A DNA stretch of 64,000 bases from Bacillus pseudomycoides (lineage in GTDB: Bacteria; Bacillota; Bacilli; Bacillales; Bacillaceae_G). The number at the start of each line of letters is the position of its first letter. Positions within the stretch are counted from its first letter, which is position 1. The translations under genes were made by a program, and so were the position numbers. Positions 16,550 to 25,153 of the stretch are shown here, one piece after another. The stretch spans positions 226,097-290,096 of the forward strand of contig NZ_NVOY01000004.1 in assembly GCF_002551005.1 (NCBI RefSeq). The letters run 5' to 3'. The notes below the pieces were generated by a model. That model was given only the letters and a program-made list of their open reading frames with translations, was not told where the DNA came from and searched no databases.

Positions 16550-17899
16550 TTATCCAATAATAATCCGTTCTTTCGGATATTTATATCGAGGTGGTGTCTC
16601 TCTTCCCCCAATCACCAATATGAACGTTAAAATACCAATTCGCCCGATAAACATCAGCACAATTAATATTAACTTTCCAATTGTTGTGAGTTCTGATGTA
16701 ATTCCCGTTGATAATCCTGTTGTTCCAAATGCTGAACACACTTCTACGACAAGGTTCATTAACGGAAATGGTTCCGTTATACATAAAATAAATATTGCTA
16801 CCGCACATAGCAATGCACCCATCAATGCAACAACAAATGATTTTACAATATCTTCTTCATGTAATTGTCTCCCGAATACCCGTACACTTCTACTACCTTT
16901 TGCAAAGTTATACAATACGAGGATACTAACGGCAAATGTTGTTGTACGAATGCCGCCGCCAACAGAACTTGGAGAAGCGCCAATAAACATTAATATACTC
17001 ATAAAGAAAAGTGTCGGAGGTGAAAATTCTTGAATATCCATCGTTGCTAAGCCGCCACTTCTTGTTGTAACAGATTGAAACAATGTATAAAACAGCATCT
17101 CATCCCATGATTTGCCGTGCAAAAAATGATTCCATTCCAATAAAAAAATAACAATTGTTCCAACAATAACTAGAGAAAAGAACGTTGTCGTTGTAAGTTT
17201 TGTAAATAACGAGAATCGAAATAACTCATGTTTCTTCTTACCAATATATTGCTTTATTTCAATTAACACTGGAAAACCAATTGCACCTAAAATAATGAGA
17301 AACATGTGAATAATTTGTACGATATAATCTTTTTGATACGGTATAAGCGATTGGCCCGTCAAATCAAATCCACCATTCGTTGTCGCACTAACAGCTGCAA
17401 AGAAACCATGAAAATACGCTTCCTTCCAGCTAGGAAAGTAATGTAAAAATCTTGTTCCTAATAAAAGGGCACCAAGCACTTCAATCGAAACAATTAATAT
17501 TAAAATAGAGCGCATTAAATGAACAAGTCCAGCTAAATTTCCTTGATTTTGATCTGCCATAATTAATCGCCGCTGCTGCAAACCTATTTTCTTCCCTGTA
17601 ATCATCCAAACAAACGTACCAAGTGCCATAATGCCAAGTCCACCTAATTGTAAAACAAGTGCTAATATCACAATACCTGCTGTATTAAATGTATCTGGAA
17701 TCGACACAGTAGATAACCCTGTTACACTTACTGCACTAACAGATATAAATAAAGCATCGATAAATGGCAAATTCACTCCTGGTTTTAACACAAATGGCAT
17801 GCTTAATAATATAACTGATACAATTACAGCAATGCCATAAAATACAGCGATGAGCTGTACTGGCCTTAAACGTTGTAACCACTTTCTAATAACTTTCAT
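16550..17899 (-). CDS. KtrB-type potassium uptake channel subunit (TrkH family)
   Basis: The 449-aa protein has about ten hydrophobic segments and four pore-loop filters with the conserved glycines: VSVTGLST, SATTNGGFD, SVTTRSGGLA and SAFGTTGLST. This is the fourfold repeat of the Trk/Ktr/HKT superfamily; the length fits KtrB/KtrD of Bacillus. It would import K+ with a cytoplasmic KtrA/KtrC nucleotide-binding partner, which is not encoded next to it, as for ktrD in B. subtilis. The upstream 300 bases contain a perfect 24-base palindrome but no c-di-AMP riboswitch that I can recognise. Confidence 0.88.
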   Translation of the reverse strand: MKVIRKWLQRLRPVQLIAVFYGIAVIVSVILLSMPFVLKPGVNLPFIDALFISVSAVSVTGLSTVSIPDTFNTAGIVILALVLQLGGLGIMALGTFVWMITGKKIGLQQRRLIMADQNQGNLAGLVHLMRSILILIVSIEVLGALLLGTRFLHYFPSWKEAYFHGFFAAVSATTNGGFDLTGQSLIPYQKDYIVQIIHMFLIILGAIGFPVLIEIKQYIGKKKHELFRFSLFTKLTTTTFFSLVIVGTIVIFLLEWNHFLHGKSWDEMLFYTLFQSVTTRSGGLATMDIQEFSPPTLFFMSILMFIGASPSSVGGGIRTTTFAVSILVLYNFAKGSRSVRVFGRQLHEEDIVKSFVVALMGALLCAVAIFILCITEPFPLMNLVVEVCSAFGTTGLSTGITSELTTIGKLILIVLMFIGRIGILTFILVIGGRETPPRYKYPKERIIIG

Positions 17900-18156
17900 T
17901 CCATCACTTCTTTAACTTTTTTGCGTAAAATACTTTAAAATCCGAACTACTACGAATAATGAGCACATATCATATCATTTTCCAACATTTCATAACAAGG
18001 AATAGGTATTCCTTTCACTCGTTGAAATCGTAAAATTCTTACTGTTCGAACAGTAAGAAGTGATGACGCAGACATGACCAACAATACTCGAGTATGTAAA
18101 TGTAACACCGTCCTAATGTAAAAGTTGTAAGCTCACACTATCCCTCTTTTTCACAA
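17900..18156. other. Intergenic region upstream of the KtrB-type gene, with a 24-bp palindrome
   Basis: No gene is seen. The notable content is the perfect palindrome TTCTTACTGTTC / GAACAGTAAGAA at 18036-18059, with no loop, about 140 bases before the KtrB-type start. It could be an operator or a transcript hairpin. Confidence 0.5.
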
Positions 18157-18159
18157 AAA

Positions 18160-18187
18160 AATCCAGCTAGTTTTCACTAACTGGATT
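18160..18187 (-). terminator. Terminator of the phaRBC operon
   Basis: The stem AATCCAG...ACTGGATT (18160-18187), with a long T run on the minus strand (A-run at 18155-18160), lies 27 bases past the phaC stop. Confidence 0.85.
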
Positions 18188-18213
18188 ACTTCCCTTTGTC
18201 TCCATATCAATTC

Positions 18214-19299
18214 CTAGTTTGAGCGTTCTTCAAGCCAATTCCCAACTGTTGGATATGTTTGCTTTACCGCTGTTCCGCCGTATACAATTGACATATGCCC
18301 CGTTGGAATACACACATACTGCTTATCAACGCTCGAAATATGATCTAATAAAGCTTCCACTTGACATGGAAGTGCAATATGATCACGTTTCGCAGAAATA
18401 TTTAATACATTTGCCTTAATATTTTCCAACTTCACCTGTTGGCCGCGAATCACAAGCTCACCTTTCACAAGCTTATTTTTTTGATAAAATTCTCGAATCC
18501 ATTGACGATATGCTTCTCCCGGAAACGGAATCCCATCTGCAACCCATTTTTGAACTAATCTCCAACTTTCTACAAACTGTTCATTTTCTGAACGATCAAG
18601 AAGTGCTACATAAGGACCGACAAAATTTGAAATTGGCTTTAACATTTTATTTCCAAAATCAATCATTTCCGGAGGGATATTGCCAAATGTATCCACCGCT
18701 TTATCTAAGTTAAAATATTTTTCATCTAATAGCGGTCCATATAACCCCGTATCAGAGAAGTCAAATGGGCTCGTCATAAAAATTAAATTACGAATCGGCA
18801 TATGTGGATGAAGTGCAGCATAAATAGACGTTAATGTTCCTCCCATGCAATAACCAAGTAAAGAAATTTCTTCTGCCTTTGCTGTACGCAATACCTTTTT
18901 CACAGCTTTTGCAATGTAATCGAGAACAAAATCATCAAACTTCAAATGACTATCTTCTAAACCAAACGTTCCCCAGTCTAGCATATACACATCAAAACCA
19001 CGGTCCACTAAATATTCCACTAAACTATTCCCTGGCGTTAAATCCATAATGTAAGGCTTATTAATAAGAGCATAAATTAACAAGATAGGAACAGAATGTG
19101 TCTTTTCTTTCTTCGGAATGTAACGATATAACTTCGTCTTATTTTTCGTCCAAATCACCTCTTTCGGCGTTAAACCTACTTGCGGCTCTGGTTCACGAAG
19201 TAACACTTCACTCGCTCGTCTAAAGCGTCGATATGCTTTTCGATATTCCTCTGGATACAACTCTAATTGCTTTTCCCATTCTGCTCTCAACGTTGTCAT
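18214..19299 (-). CDS. phaC: Class IV poly(3-hydroxyalkanoate) synthase catalytic subunit
   Basis: PhaC polymerises (R)-3-hydroxyacyl-CoA on the PHA granule surface together with PhaR. The 361-aa alpha/beta-hydrolase protein has the lipase-like box G-Y-C-M-G-G with nucleophile C151, an aspartate in SAKRDHIALP and a histidine in PTGHMSIVYGG, the catalytic triad of PHA synthases. Length and sequence fit class IV (Bacillus) enzymes. ATG 19299 is eight bases from AAGGAG; the GTG two codons earlier is too close. It is the last gene of leftward phaR-phaB-phaC. Confidence 0.95.
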   Translation of the reverse strand: MTTLRAEWEKQLELYPEEYRKAYRRFRRASEVLLREPEPQVGLTPKEVIWTKNKTKLYRYIPKKEKTHSVPILLIYALINKPYIMDLTPGNSLVEYLVDRGFDVYMLDWGTFGLEDSHLKFDDFVLDYIAKAVKKVLRTAKAEEISLLGYCMGGTLTSIYAALHPHMPIRNLIFMTSPFDFSDTGLYGPLLDEKYFNLDKAVDTFGNIPPEMIDFGNKMLKPISNFVGPYVALLDRSENEQFVESWRLVQKWVADGIPFPGEAYRQWIREFYQKNKLVKGELVIRGQQVKLENIKANVLNISAKRDHIALPCQVEALLDHISSVDKQYVCIPTGHMSIVYGGTAVKQTYPTVGNWLEERSN

Positions 19300-19383
19300 G
19301 TTCACAACTCCTTTATATTTTTATTCCGTCTAGAAAGAAAGAAGTGCATACCCATCATAGACATGCACTTCTTTGTTGTTAGA

Positions 19384-20127
19384 TTACATATATAAACCGC
19401 CATTAATATTTAATTGCTGACCTGTAATATAAGCACCATCTCGGCAAAGGTAGACAACACCTTTTGCAATCTCATCAGCTTGACCGAAACGTTTCTTCGG
19501 AATTTTCGATACAATTTGCTCACGAACATTTTCTGGAACTTCCGCTACCATCTCTGTATCAATAAAGCCTGGGCAAATCGCATTTACTGTTACATTTGTT
19601 CTTGCAAGTTCTAATGCTAATGATTTTGTAAATCCAATCATACCAGCTTTTGCAGCTGAATAATTCGTTTGTCCAAATCCACCAGCTTGACCAATAATAG
19701 AAGAGATACTAATAATTCGTCCCTCTTCAGCTTCCGTTATGTATGGAAGTGCAGCACTTGATGTGTTAAATACGCTACTTAAATTCACATCGATAACACG
19801 ATCCCAATCTTCACGATTTAACTTCTTAAATGTACGATCTCTCGTAATTCCAGCATTATTAACTAAAATGTCTACTTTTCCAAAGTGCTGTACTGTTTCT
19901 TCTACAAGACGTTTTGCATCTTCTAACTTAGAAACATCTGCTTGACAAGCATACACATCATGTCCTTCTTTTGCGAGCTCATTCACAAGGTTCTCCGCAG
20001 CATCTTTACTGCTATTGTAGTTAATTACTACCTTTGCACCTTCTGCCGCTAGTGCCACTGTAATTGCTTTTCCAATTCCCTTTGCTCCACCCGTTACAAT
20101 TGCTACTTTTCCATGTAATTGAGCCAT
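19384..20127 (-). CDS. phaB: Acetoacetyl-CoA reductase (SDR family)
   Basis: PhaB reduces acetoacetyl-CoA to (R)-3-hydroxybutyryl-CoA with NADPH, the monomer for PHB. The 247-aa protein has the SDR cofactor loop TGGAKGIGK (12-20), NNAG (90-93), and the catalytic S143, Y156 and K160 (YSAAK). FabG paralogues look similar; the position between phaR and phaC decides the name. ATG 20127 follows GGGGGAG. Confidence 0.93.
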   Translation of the reverse strand: MAQLHGKVAIVTGGAKGIGKAITVALAAEGAKVVINYNSSKDAAENLVNELAKEGHDVYACQADVSKLEDAKRLVEETVQHFGKVDILVNNAGITRDRTFKKLNREDWDRVIDVNLSSVFNTSSAALPYITEAEEGRIISISSIIGQAGGFGQTNYSAAKAGMIGFTKSLALELARTNVTVNAICPGFIDTEMVAEVPENVREQIVSKIPKKRFGQADEIAKGVVYLCRDGAYITGQQLNINGGLYM

Positions 20128-20275
20128 TTTTGCTCCCCCTTTGTTTTAATTTGCGGCTACATGATGGATGGATTTCGCTTAGATGTACACCGCATAATGC
20201 ATGTATACATTTATAAATAATATACCGCTCTAGAAAGACCCTTCCGCTTTCAGAACGAATATATATTTAACGAAA

Positions 20276-20743
20276 TTAGTTTTTTGGATCTTGTTTCGCT
20301 TGTACAGCTGGCGCTTGTAATTTTTCTAATATTCCATTCTGTCCTTCTAATAGTTCTAAAATTTTGTCTAATTTATTTTCTAGTGTTCGAATATCTTGTT
20401 TCACTTTTGTTACATCACGTTTTATTGTAGGTGATTGTCCAATGGATTCTGTATTTTCCTCCAAAAACTCCTCAATATTGTCAACTTTGTTTTCTAAATT
20501 AATAACAAGAGAGGCAACTCGTGCAATATCTTCTTGCGTTGGAATATTTACTTTCTCTAAATACCCTTTCGTTGCATCGTTCATCATCTTTTGATAAAAC
20601 AAGTTCAAATCTAAAACGCTTCCCATCCATGCAGAATACTCTTCTGTCTTGACTGTTTCATTAAGCGTTTTTCCCCAAAACTTTTCTGTCTGTTCGTAAA
20701 CTTCCTTCCAAGCTTGCAGTGGATCGAGTTTTTGTTCAATCAA
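20276..20743 (-). CDS. phaR: PHA synthase regulatory/small subunit (TTG start)
   Basis: The 155-aa protein is helical, with a long coiled-coil-like C-terminal half (VINLENKVDNIEEFLEEN; RTLENKLDKILELLEGQ). It matches PhaR, which forms the active class IV synthase with PhaC. No ATG fits; TTG 20743 lies ten bases from AAGGAG and gives MIEQKLDPLQAWKEVYEQ, the expected PhaR start. It heads the leftward operon, diverging from phaQ. Confidence 0.92.
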   Translation of the reverse strand: MIEQKLDPLQAWKEVYEQTEKFWGKTLNETVKTEEYSAWMGSVLDLNLFYQKMMNDATKGYLEKVNIPTQEDIARVASLVINLENKVDNIEEFLEENTESIGQSPTIKRDVTKVKQDIRTLENKLDKILELLEGQNGILEKLQAPAVQAKQDPKN

Positions 20744-20875
20744 TTCTCCTACACTCCTTCATTTCGTTATCAAAACCAATAAAACAATTGAAATAATTCA
20801 ATCTATTCATTATTTTCCAATATTCTACCTAAAAGTTCAAGGGTGTATTTATTTTTTCTATTTTCAAAAAAATGA

Positions 20876-20904
20876 TTGACAAAAAATTCAGATAGGTGTA
20901 AATT
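20876..20904 (+). promoter_or_regulatory. SigA-type promoter of phaQPJ
   Basis: TTGACA (20876-20881), 17 bases, then TAAATT (20899-20904), about 50 bases before the phaQ start. Lying in the divergent phaR-phaQ gap, it is where PhaQ would be expected to act. Confidence 0.7.
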
Positions 20905-20957
20905 GCACATATAAGAAAAAATTCCCAACTAACTGATTCATGAGGTGATGCACAATC

Positions 20958-21407
20958 ATGCTACAAAATGAACCAGAAAAAAAAGAAAGTTTGGAAACAT
21001 CCCAAACGAAACAACCAAACTCCATGCCAAAAAACTTCTTAGTTCCATTCCTACTTCTCTGTCTTAAAGACTGGAGTCTTCACGGTTACAAACTCATTCA
21101 AATGCTAATGGATATTGGCTTTTCTTCTATTGATCAAGGTAATGTATATAGGACTTTGCGAAAGTTAGAAAAAGAAAACCTCATATCCTCCACTTGGGAT
21201 ACAAGTGAAGGAGGTCCAGCAAAACGAATTTATTCTTTAACGGAATATGGAGAGGAATATTTATCTTCTTGCGCTACGTCATTTGAGCACTATCAAAAGA
21301 TGCTTCATACATTTTTTAACCTATACACAAGTGCATTCTTCCCATTTTCCACAGTTTCAGTAAAAGATGAGAAATCTTCATCATCTTCTGGTGATACAGC
21401 AGAATAA
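20958..21407 (+). CDS. phaQ: PadR-family regulator of PHA synthesis
   Basis: The 149-aa protein has a PadR winged helix (LLCLKDWSLHGYKLIQMLMD, DQGNVYRTLRKLEKENLI, EGGPAKRIYSLTEYGEEYL). Its place directly before phaP and opposite phaRBC is that of B. megaterium PhaQ, a repressor released by PHB. ATG 20958 follows GAGGTGATG. A long serine tail ends the protein. Confidence 0.9.
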   Translation: MLQNEPEKKESLETSQTKQPNSMPKNFLVPFLLLCLKDWSLHGYKLIQMLMDIGFSSIDQGNVYRTLRKLEKENLISSTWDTSEGGPAKRIYSLTEYGEEYLSSCATSFEHYQKMLHTFFNLYTSAFFPFSTVSVKDEKSSSSSGDTAE

Positions 21408-21450
21408 TCTGCGTTCACAATATGTAAAAATTTTATTTGGAGGTCAAGTC

Positions 21451-21975
21451 ATGGAAACGAAACCACACGAACTTGTTGATGCATTCTGGAAAAATTGGTC
21501 ACACTCTCTTTCCCTTTTCTCATCAGCGGGAAAACAAATGGAACAACTTACATTAGAAACGTTGAAACATCAGCAGGAAGCTTTGCATAAATTAACAGAA
21601 AGTACACAAGAAATCGAAAAAGAAATCCAGCAATTTTCAGCACAAGCAAACACACAATATACGGAATATGTAAAGCAATTCGCCGGAAATTCCTTTAATG
21701 AACAATTGGATGGATGGCACGAAAAATGGAATGAACTTTCCAATCAGATGCAGCAAATCACTGTGTCTCCAACAAAAACATCTCTATCTTTACTTTCACA
21801 AACAAGCGAACAGTTCGAAGAAGCAGTGAAGCAACTAATTAGCCAACAACAACAACAACGTGAAGAGGTTCAAAAGCAAATGGAAAGTTTTTTAGAAGAA
21901 TTCAAATCCATGCAACTAGACCTCGTAAAAAAGTTCGAGGAAAACTCAAAAAATCTATTTACTTCCATGAAGTAA
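21451..21975 (+). CDS. phaP: Phasin, PHA granule-associated protein
   Basis: The 174-aa protein is an almost continuous amphipathic helix rich in Gln, Glu and Lys (EALHKLTESTQEIEKEIQQF; VKQLISQQQQQREEVQKQ), as expected for phasins that coat PHA granules and set their size. ATG 21451 follows TTTGGAGG; in-frame upstream sequence overlaps phaQ and lacks a ribosome site. It lies 43 bases after phaQ. Confidence 0.88.
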   Translation: METKPHELVDAFWKNWSHSLSLFSSAGKQMEQLTLETLKHQQEALHKLTESTQEIEKEIQQFSAQANTQYTEYVKQFAGNSFNEQLDGWHEKWNELSNQMQQITVSPTKTSLSLLSQTSEQFEEAVKQLISQQQQQREEVQKQMESFLEEFKSMQLDLVKKFEENSKNLFTSMK

Positions 21976-22076
21976 GAAAGATGTGGCAACTAACTGCAAA
22001 AAATACTCTTTCCTTTCTTTCTCCCGTTACATCTGGATGGCTCACATTTTTCAACATGGAAAAGAAGGAGGAAGAA

Positions 22077-22520
22077 ATGAATCCTTTTCGAGAAGCAGAA
22101 TCTGTTCATGAGCTTTATTATGATGACATTCACATAGGGGATCAAGCTTCTTTAACAAAAACGATTGCAAACGAAGATATTATTACGTTTGCAAAACTTA
22201 CGGGCGATGTAAATCCCATTCATCTCCTTGATTCCTTTGCCAAAACAACGATGTTTAAAGAACGCATTGCTCATGGTATGCTCGTTTCTAGCTTTATTTC
22301 AACAATACTTGGCACAAATCTTCCTGGAAAAAATACCATTTATTTATCACAAAATATCGCATTCCGTGCCCCAGTAAAAATCGGAGATACACTGCGTGTT
22401 GTCGCTGAAGTCGTTGAAAAACGCGATGATAAAAGAATTATTACCTTACAAACAAACATATATAATCAATACAATAAAGTTGTTGTAGAAGGTACAGCAA
22501 CCGTTATGAAAAAAGAGTAG
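22077..22520 (+). CDS. phaJ: (R)-specific enoyl-CoA hydratase
   Basis: The 147-aa MaoC-like hot-dog protein carries the hydratase-2 motif GDVNPIHLLDSFA with its catalytic Asp/His pair, and IAHGMLVSSF. PhaJ supplies (R)-3-hydroxyacyl-CoA from beta-oxidation for PHA synthesis. ATG 22077 follows AAGGAGG at six bases; the frame is open further upstream (to 21981) but has no ribosome site there. It is third in phaQ-phaP-phaJ and ends at a hairpin. Confidence 0.9.
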   Translation: MNPFREAESVHELYYDDIHIGDQASLTKTIANEDIITFAKLTGDVNPIHLLDSFAKTTMFKERIAHGMLVSSFISTILGTNLPGKNTIYLSQNIAFRAPVKIGDTLRVVAEVVEKRDDKRIITLQTNIYNQYNKVVVEGTATVMKKE

Positions 22521-22540
22521 CGCTGCTACTCTTTTTCATT
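22512..22540 (+). terminator. Terminator of phaQPJ
   Basis: AAAGAGTAGC (22512-22521) pairs with GCTACTCTTT (22525-22534), followed by T. The stop codon lies in the stem. Confidence 0.8.
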
Positions 22541-22652
22541 TCATCCAAGAACTGTTAGTCTCTCCGATTACTTCCGCGTATGAGTGAAATTCAAACACAT
22601 ACAATAACATCATCAGCTTCTATAAGCTGAAAATGAAAAAAGGGGTTATACT

Positions 22653-22838
22653 ATGGCGAAAACAAATAAACTACTTGTTCCTGGTGCTGAACAAGCACTA
22701 GAACAGTTTAAGTATGAAATTGCACAAGAATTTGGCGTGAATCTAGGATCGAACACAGCTGCTCGTTCAAATGGATCTGTCGGCGGCGAAGTAACTAAAC
22801 GTCTCGTTTCCCTTGCACAGCAGCAATTACGCGAATAA
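22653..22838 (+). CDS. Alpha/beta-type small acid-soluble spore protein
   Basis: The 61-aa protein has the DNA-binding SASP core: the germination protease site region [10 protein letters not shown] and the second conserved block [19 protein letters not shown]. It coats and protects DNA in the forespore. ATG 22653 follows AAAGGGG. Upstream, CATACAATA near 22598 with GCGTATG 17 bases before it resembles a forespore SigG promoter. Confidence 0.93.
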   Translation: MAKTNKLLVPGAEQALEQFKYEIAQEFGVNLGSNTAARSNGSVGGEVTKRLVSLAQQQLRE

Positions 22839-22857
22839 ATAAAATAAACAATGGATT

Positions 22858-22882
22858 TGAGGCAGAGGTTCTCTGCCTCTTT
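22858..22882 (+). terminator. Terminator of the SASP gene
   Basis: Arms GAGGCAGAG and CTCTGCCTC (22858-22878) followed by a short T run. Confidence 0.75.
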
Positions 22883-22971
22883 ACTATTTACACTTCCACT
22901 ACTCATGAGCGCTTTCCTCTACTCCTAGAAAGTACAAAAATGAAATATTCACACAAAAACCTTTTAACAGG

Positions 22972-23000
22972 TTGACAGACTATTGTGTTACTTATATACT
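22972..23000 (+). promoter_or_regulatory. SigA-type promoter of the terC-type gene
   Basis: TTGACA (22972-22977), 17 bases, TATACT (22995-23000), placed about 20 bases before the riboswitch aptamer. Confidence 0.8.
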
Positions 23001-23020
23001 GTACGTAATAGCATATTTCC

Positions 23021-23159
23021 AAAGGGGAGTAGCGTCAGAGAAAATATTCTCTGAAACAAAGTCGTCATTACGTGGAACCATGTTCCTCCGGCTTTGTTGG
23101 CATAGTTTATTACATATGTCTAGCAAGACCTTTGCCTATTAACGGCAGAGGTCTTTTTT
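23021..23159 (+). promoter_or_regulatory. yybP-ykoY (Mn2+) riboswitch with terminator
   Basis: The leader opens with AAAGGGGAGTAGCGTC and ends with GCAAGACCTTTGCC, the two conserved halves of the yybP-ykoY motif, which binds Mn2+. The 3' half merges into a terminator: AGACCTTTGCC (23126-23136) pairs with GGCAGAGGTCT (23144-23154) before a T run. Mn2+ binding should favour read-through into the TerC-type gene at 23272. Confidence 0.93.
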
Positions 23160-23271
23160 GCATTCATTTCTAAATTCCTCCGCCGTTAATAGAGCTTATT
23201 TTTTGGGAAGCTAAACAATGGGGAATTTTCTTTTTCTGTTTAGCGCTTATACAAACGAGAGGAGAATGTAA

Positions 23272-24078
23272 ATGGAACTATCTTTATTATTGCAGTATGG
23301 TTGGGTATTACTTATTTTAGTCGCTTTGGAGGGGATTTTAGCAGCAGATAATGCCCTTGTCCTTGCAATCATGGTAAAACACTTACCGGAAGAAAAACGA
23401 AAAAGAGCTTTATTTTACGGACTTGCAGGAGCATTCGTATTCCGCTTTGGATCATTGTTTATGATTTCATTTCTTGTCGATGTATGGCAAGTACAAGCAA
23501 TTGGTGCCGTTTATTTAATGTTTATCGCTGTGAATCACCTTGTAAAAACGTATGTTAAAAAGAATACAACTGATCAAGAAACAGAGAAAAAAGAAAAAGA
23601 GAAAAAACAAGAAAACTTTTGGTGGACTGTATTTAAAGTAGAAGTTGCTGATATTGCGTTTGCTGTTGACTCTATTTTAGCAGCGGTTGCATTAGCAATG
23701 ACATTACCGAAAACAAACCTTGGTACAATCGGCGAACTTGATATCGGACAGTTTGCTGTTATTTTCGCAGGCGGTATGATTGGATTAATTATTATGCGCT
23801 TTGCCGCATCCGCTTTCGTAAACTTACTGCAACGTAAACCTGGATTAGAAACTGCTGCATTCATGATTGTAGGTTGGGTTGGTGTAAAATTAGCAGTCTA
23901 TACGTTAGCTCACCCTGCATTAGGTGTCATTCCACATGAATTTCCAGAATCAACTACTTGGAAATTGATTTTCTGGGGTGTATTGCTTGCAATTGGTGTA
24001 GGTGGTTGGTTCTTATCAAAAGAAACAAACCCAAACGCACAACAAGATTCGAAACAATATAACGAAAAAGCGCTGTAA
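23272..24078 (+). CDS. TerC family membrane protein, probable Mn2+ exporter (YkoY/YceF type)
   Basis: The 268-aa protein has seven to nine hydrophobic segments and the TerC acidic motifs LEGILAADNALVLAIMV (residues 19-35) and VEVADIAFAVDSILA (about 124-138), whose aspartates and asparagine line the metal path. B. subtilis relatives under the same riboswitch export Mn2+ and help metallate secreted enzymes. A charged cytoplasmic loop (ETEKKEKEKKQEN) interrupts the repeats. Its Mn2+ riboswitch strongly supports the role. Confidence 0.9.
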   Translation: MELSLLLQYGWVLLILVALEGILAADNALVLAIMVKHLPEEKRKRALFYGLAGAFVFRFGSLFMISFLVDVWQVQAIGAVYLMFIAVNHLVKTYVKKNTTDQETEKKEKEKKQENFWWTVFKVEVADIAFAVDSILAAVALAMTLPKTNLGTIGELDIGQFAVIFAGGMIGLIIMRFAASAFVNLLQRKPGLETAAFMIVGWVGVKLAVYTLAHPALGVIPHEFPESTTWKLIFWGVLLAIGVGGWFLSKETNPNAQQDSKQYNEKAL

Positions 24079-24097
24079 TTTCAGCGCTTTTTCTTTT
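24064..24097 (+). terminator. Terminator of the terC-type gene
   Basis: GAAAAAGCGCTG (24064-24075) pairs with CAGCGCTTTTTC (24082-24093), then T-rich sequence. Confidence 0.85.
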
Positions 24098-24154
24098 TCT
24101 CAAAAATTGGTGAGGTTTCTCAATTATTGAAAATGTACTATATTATACAACATA

Positions 24155-24169
24155 TTGTTAGCGCTTTCA
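24155..24169 (+). promoter_or_regulatory. cre-like site upstream of the FNT gene
   Basis: TTGTTAGCGCTTTCA fits the CcpA consensus WTGNAANCGNWWNCA with one mismatch. Confidence 0.5.
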
Positions 24170-24187
24170 CCAAAAAAGATGTCCTTT

Positions 24188-24205
24188 TTGTGAAATGTTG
24201 CACAA
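24188..24205 (+). promoter_or_regulatory. Rex/Fnr-like operator upstream of the FNT gene
   Basis: TTGTGAAATGTTGCACAA differs at one base from the Rex palindrome (TTGTGAA-N4-TTCACAA) and also fits Fnr (TGTGA-N6-TCACA) with one mismatch. It lies about 85 bases before the gene. Confidence 0.6.
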
Positions 24206-24290
24206 ACTTATTGAAAGTAAGAGCAAATAGGTGTACTTTATTCATATAAAGAGTATTTATAATCGATGTATTGAAGGAGCGTAATGTTTT

Positions 24291-25139
24291 ATGCTAGAAC
24301 AAGGAGTAGATTACGTTGTACAGCTTGCAAAGAAAAAAGCAAAAATGCTAGATAACAATCCGATGGAATATTTTCTTCGAGCAGCGCTAGCTGGTATCTA
24401 TATCGGATTTGTTATTGTAGTATGTTTTAAGTTAGGGAATTTTTTTCATGATGCACATTCACCTGCAACATATTTAGCATCTTCTGCGTTTTTTGGAGTC
24501 GCACTTATTTTAATCATATATGGCGGAGCTGAATTATTTACAGGAAATACAATGTATTTCACCATTTCAACTTTACGAAAAGAAACAACTGTTGTTGATA
24601 CACTTCGCAACTGGGGTGCTTGTTATGTAGGAAACTTAGTAGGCGCAGTATTTTTCGCAGCGCTCTTTTATGCAACTGGTATTTTTGAAACGATAAGTCA
24701 CAATCACTTATTAAATGAAGTTGTCGCAGGAAAGATGGGCGCATCAACCATGCACTTATTTTTCAAAGCTATCTTATGTAACTGGCTCGTTTGTCTTGCA
24801 TGTTTTCTTCCATCTCAAGTAAAAGGAGATACAGCTAAAATACTTGTAATGATGTTTCTTGTATTTGCTTTCTTCTTATCAGGATATGAACATAGCATCG
24901 CAAATCTGTCACTATTTTCAATTGCTCTACTTGTTCCACATCCTGATACAATTTCTTTTGCGAATGCAATTCATAACTTAATTCCAGTTACAATCGGTAA
25001 CATAATTGGTGGATCTGTATTTGTTGGTATGGTATATCATTATTTGACTAAAACAAAAAGTGAAACAGAATCTGCAAAAGCAGAAATCGATTCCGCACAA
25101 ACTGAAGAAATCATTCCATTACCAGCACATGTAAAATAA
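24291..25139 (+). CDS. Formate/nitrite transporter family protein
   Basis: The 282-aa membrane protein has six main hydrophobic segments and the FNT signatures: GGAELFTGNTMYF around the first half-helix and CNWLVCLACFLPSQ in the second repeat. FNT channels pass formate, nitrite or related small monoanions; which one is not readable. ATG 24291 follows AAGGAG. A Rex/Fnr-like box and a cre-like box upstream point to control by redox state and carbon supply, in keeping with anaerobic formate or nitrite handling. Confidence 0.9.
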   Translation: MLEQGVDYVVQLAKKKAKMLDNNPMEYFLRAALAGIYIGFVIVVCFKLGNFFHDAHSPATYLASSAFFGVALILIIYGGAELFTGNTMYFTISTLRKETTVVDTLRNWGACYVGNLVGAVFFAALFYATGIFETISHNHLLNEVVAGKMGASTMHLFFKAILCNWLVCLACFLPSQVKGDTAKILVMMFLVFAFFLSGYEHSIANLSLFSIALLVPHPDTISFANAIHNLIPVTIGNIIGGSVFVGMVYHYLTKTKSETESAKAEIDSAQTEEIIPLPAHVK

Positions 25140-25153
25140 AGCACACGTCGAAA

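Noticed and set aside
16581-17840. Plus-strand and other-frame open frames inside the KtrB-type gene
   Set aside because: They lack ribosome sites and coding character; the TrkH protein on the minus strand is clear.
17900-18156. c-di-AMP (ydaO) riboswitch upstream of the KtrB-type gene
   Set aside because: I looked for the conserved ydaO blocks on the minus strand and did not find them; only a palindrome stands out.
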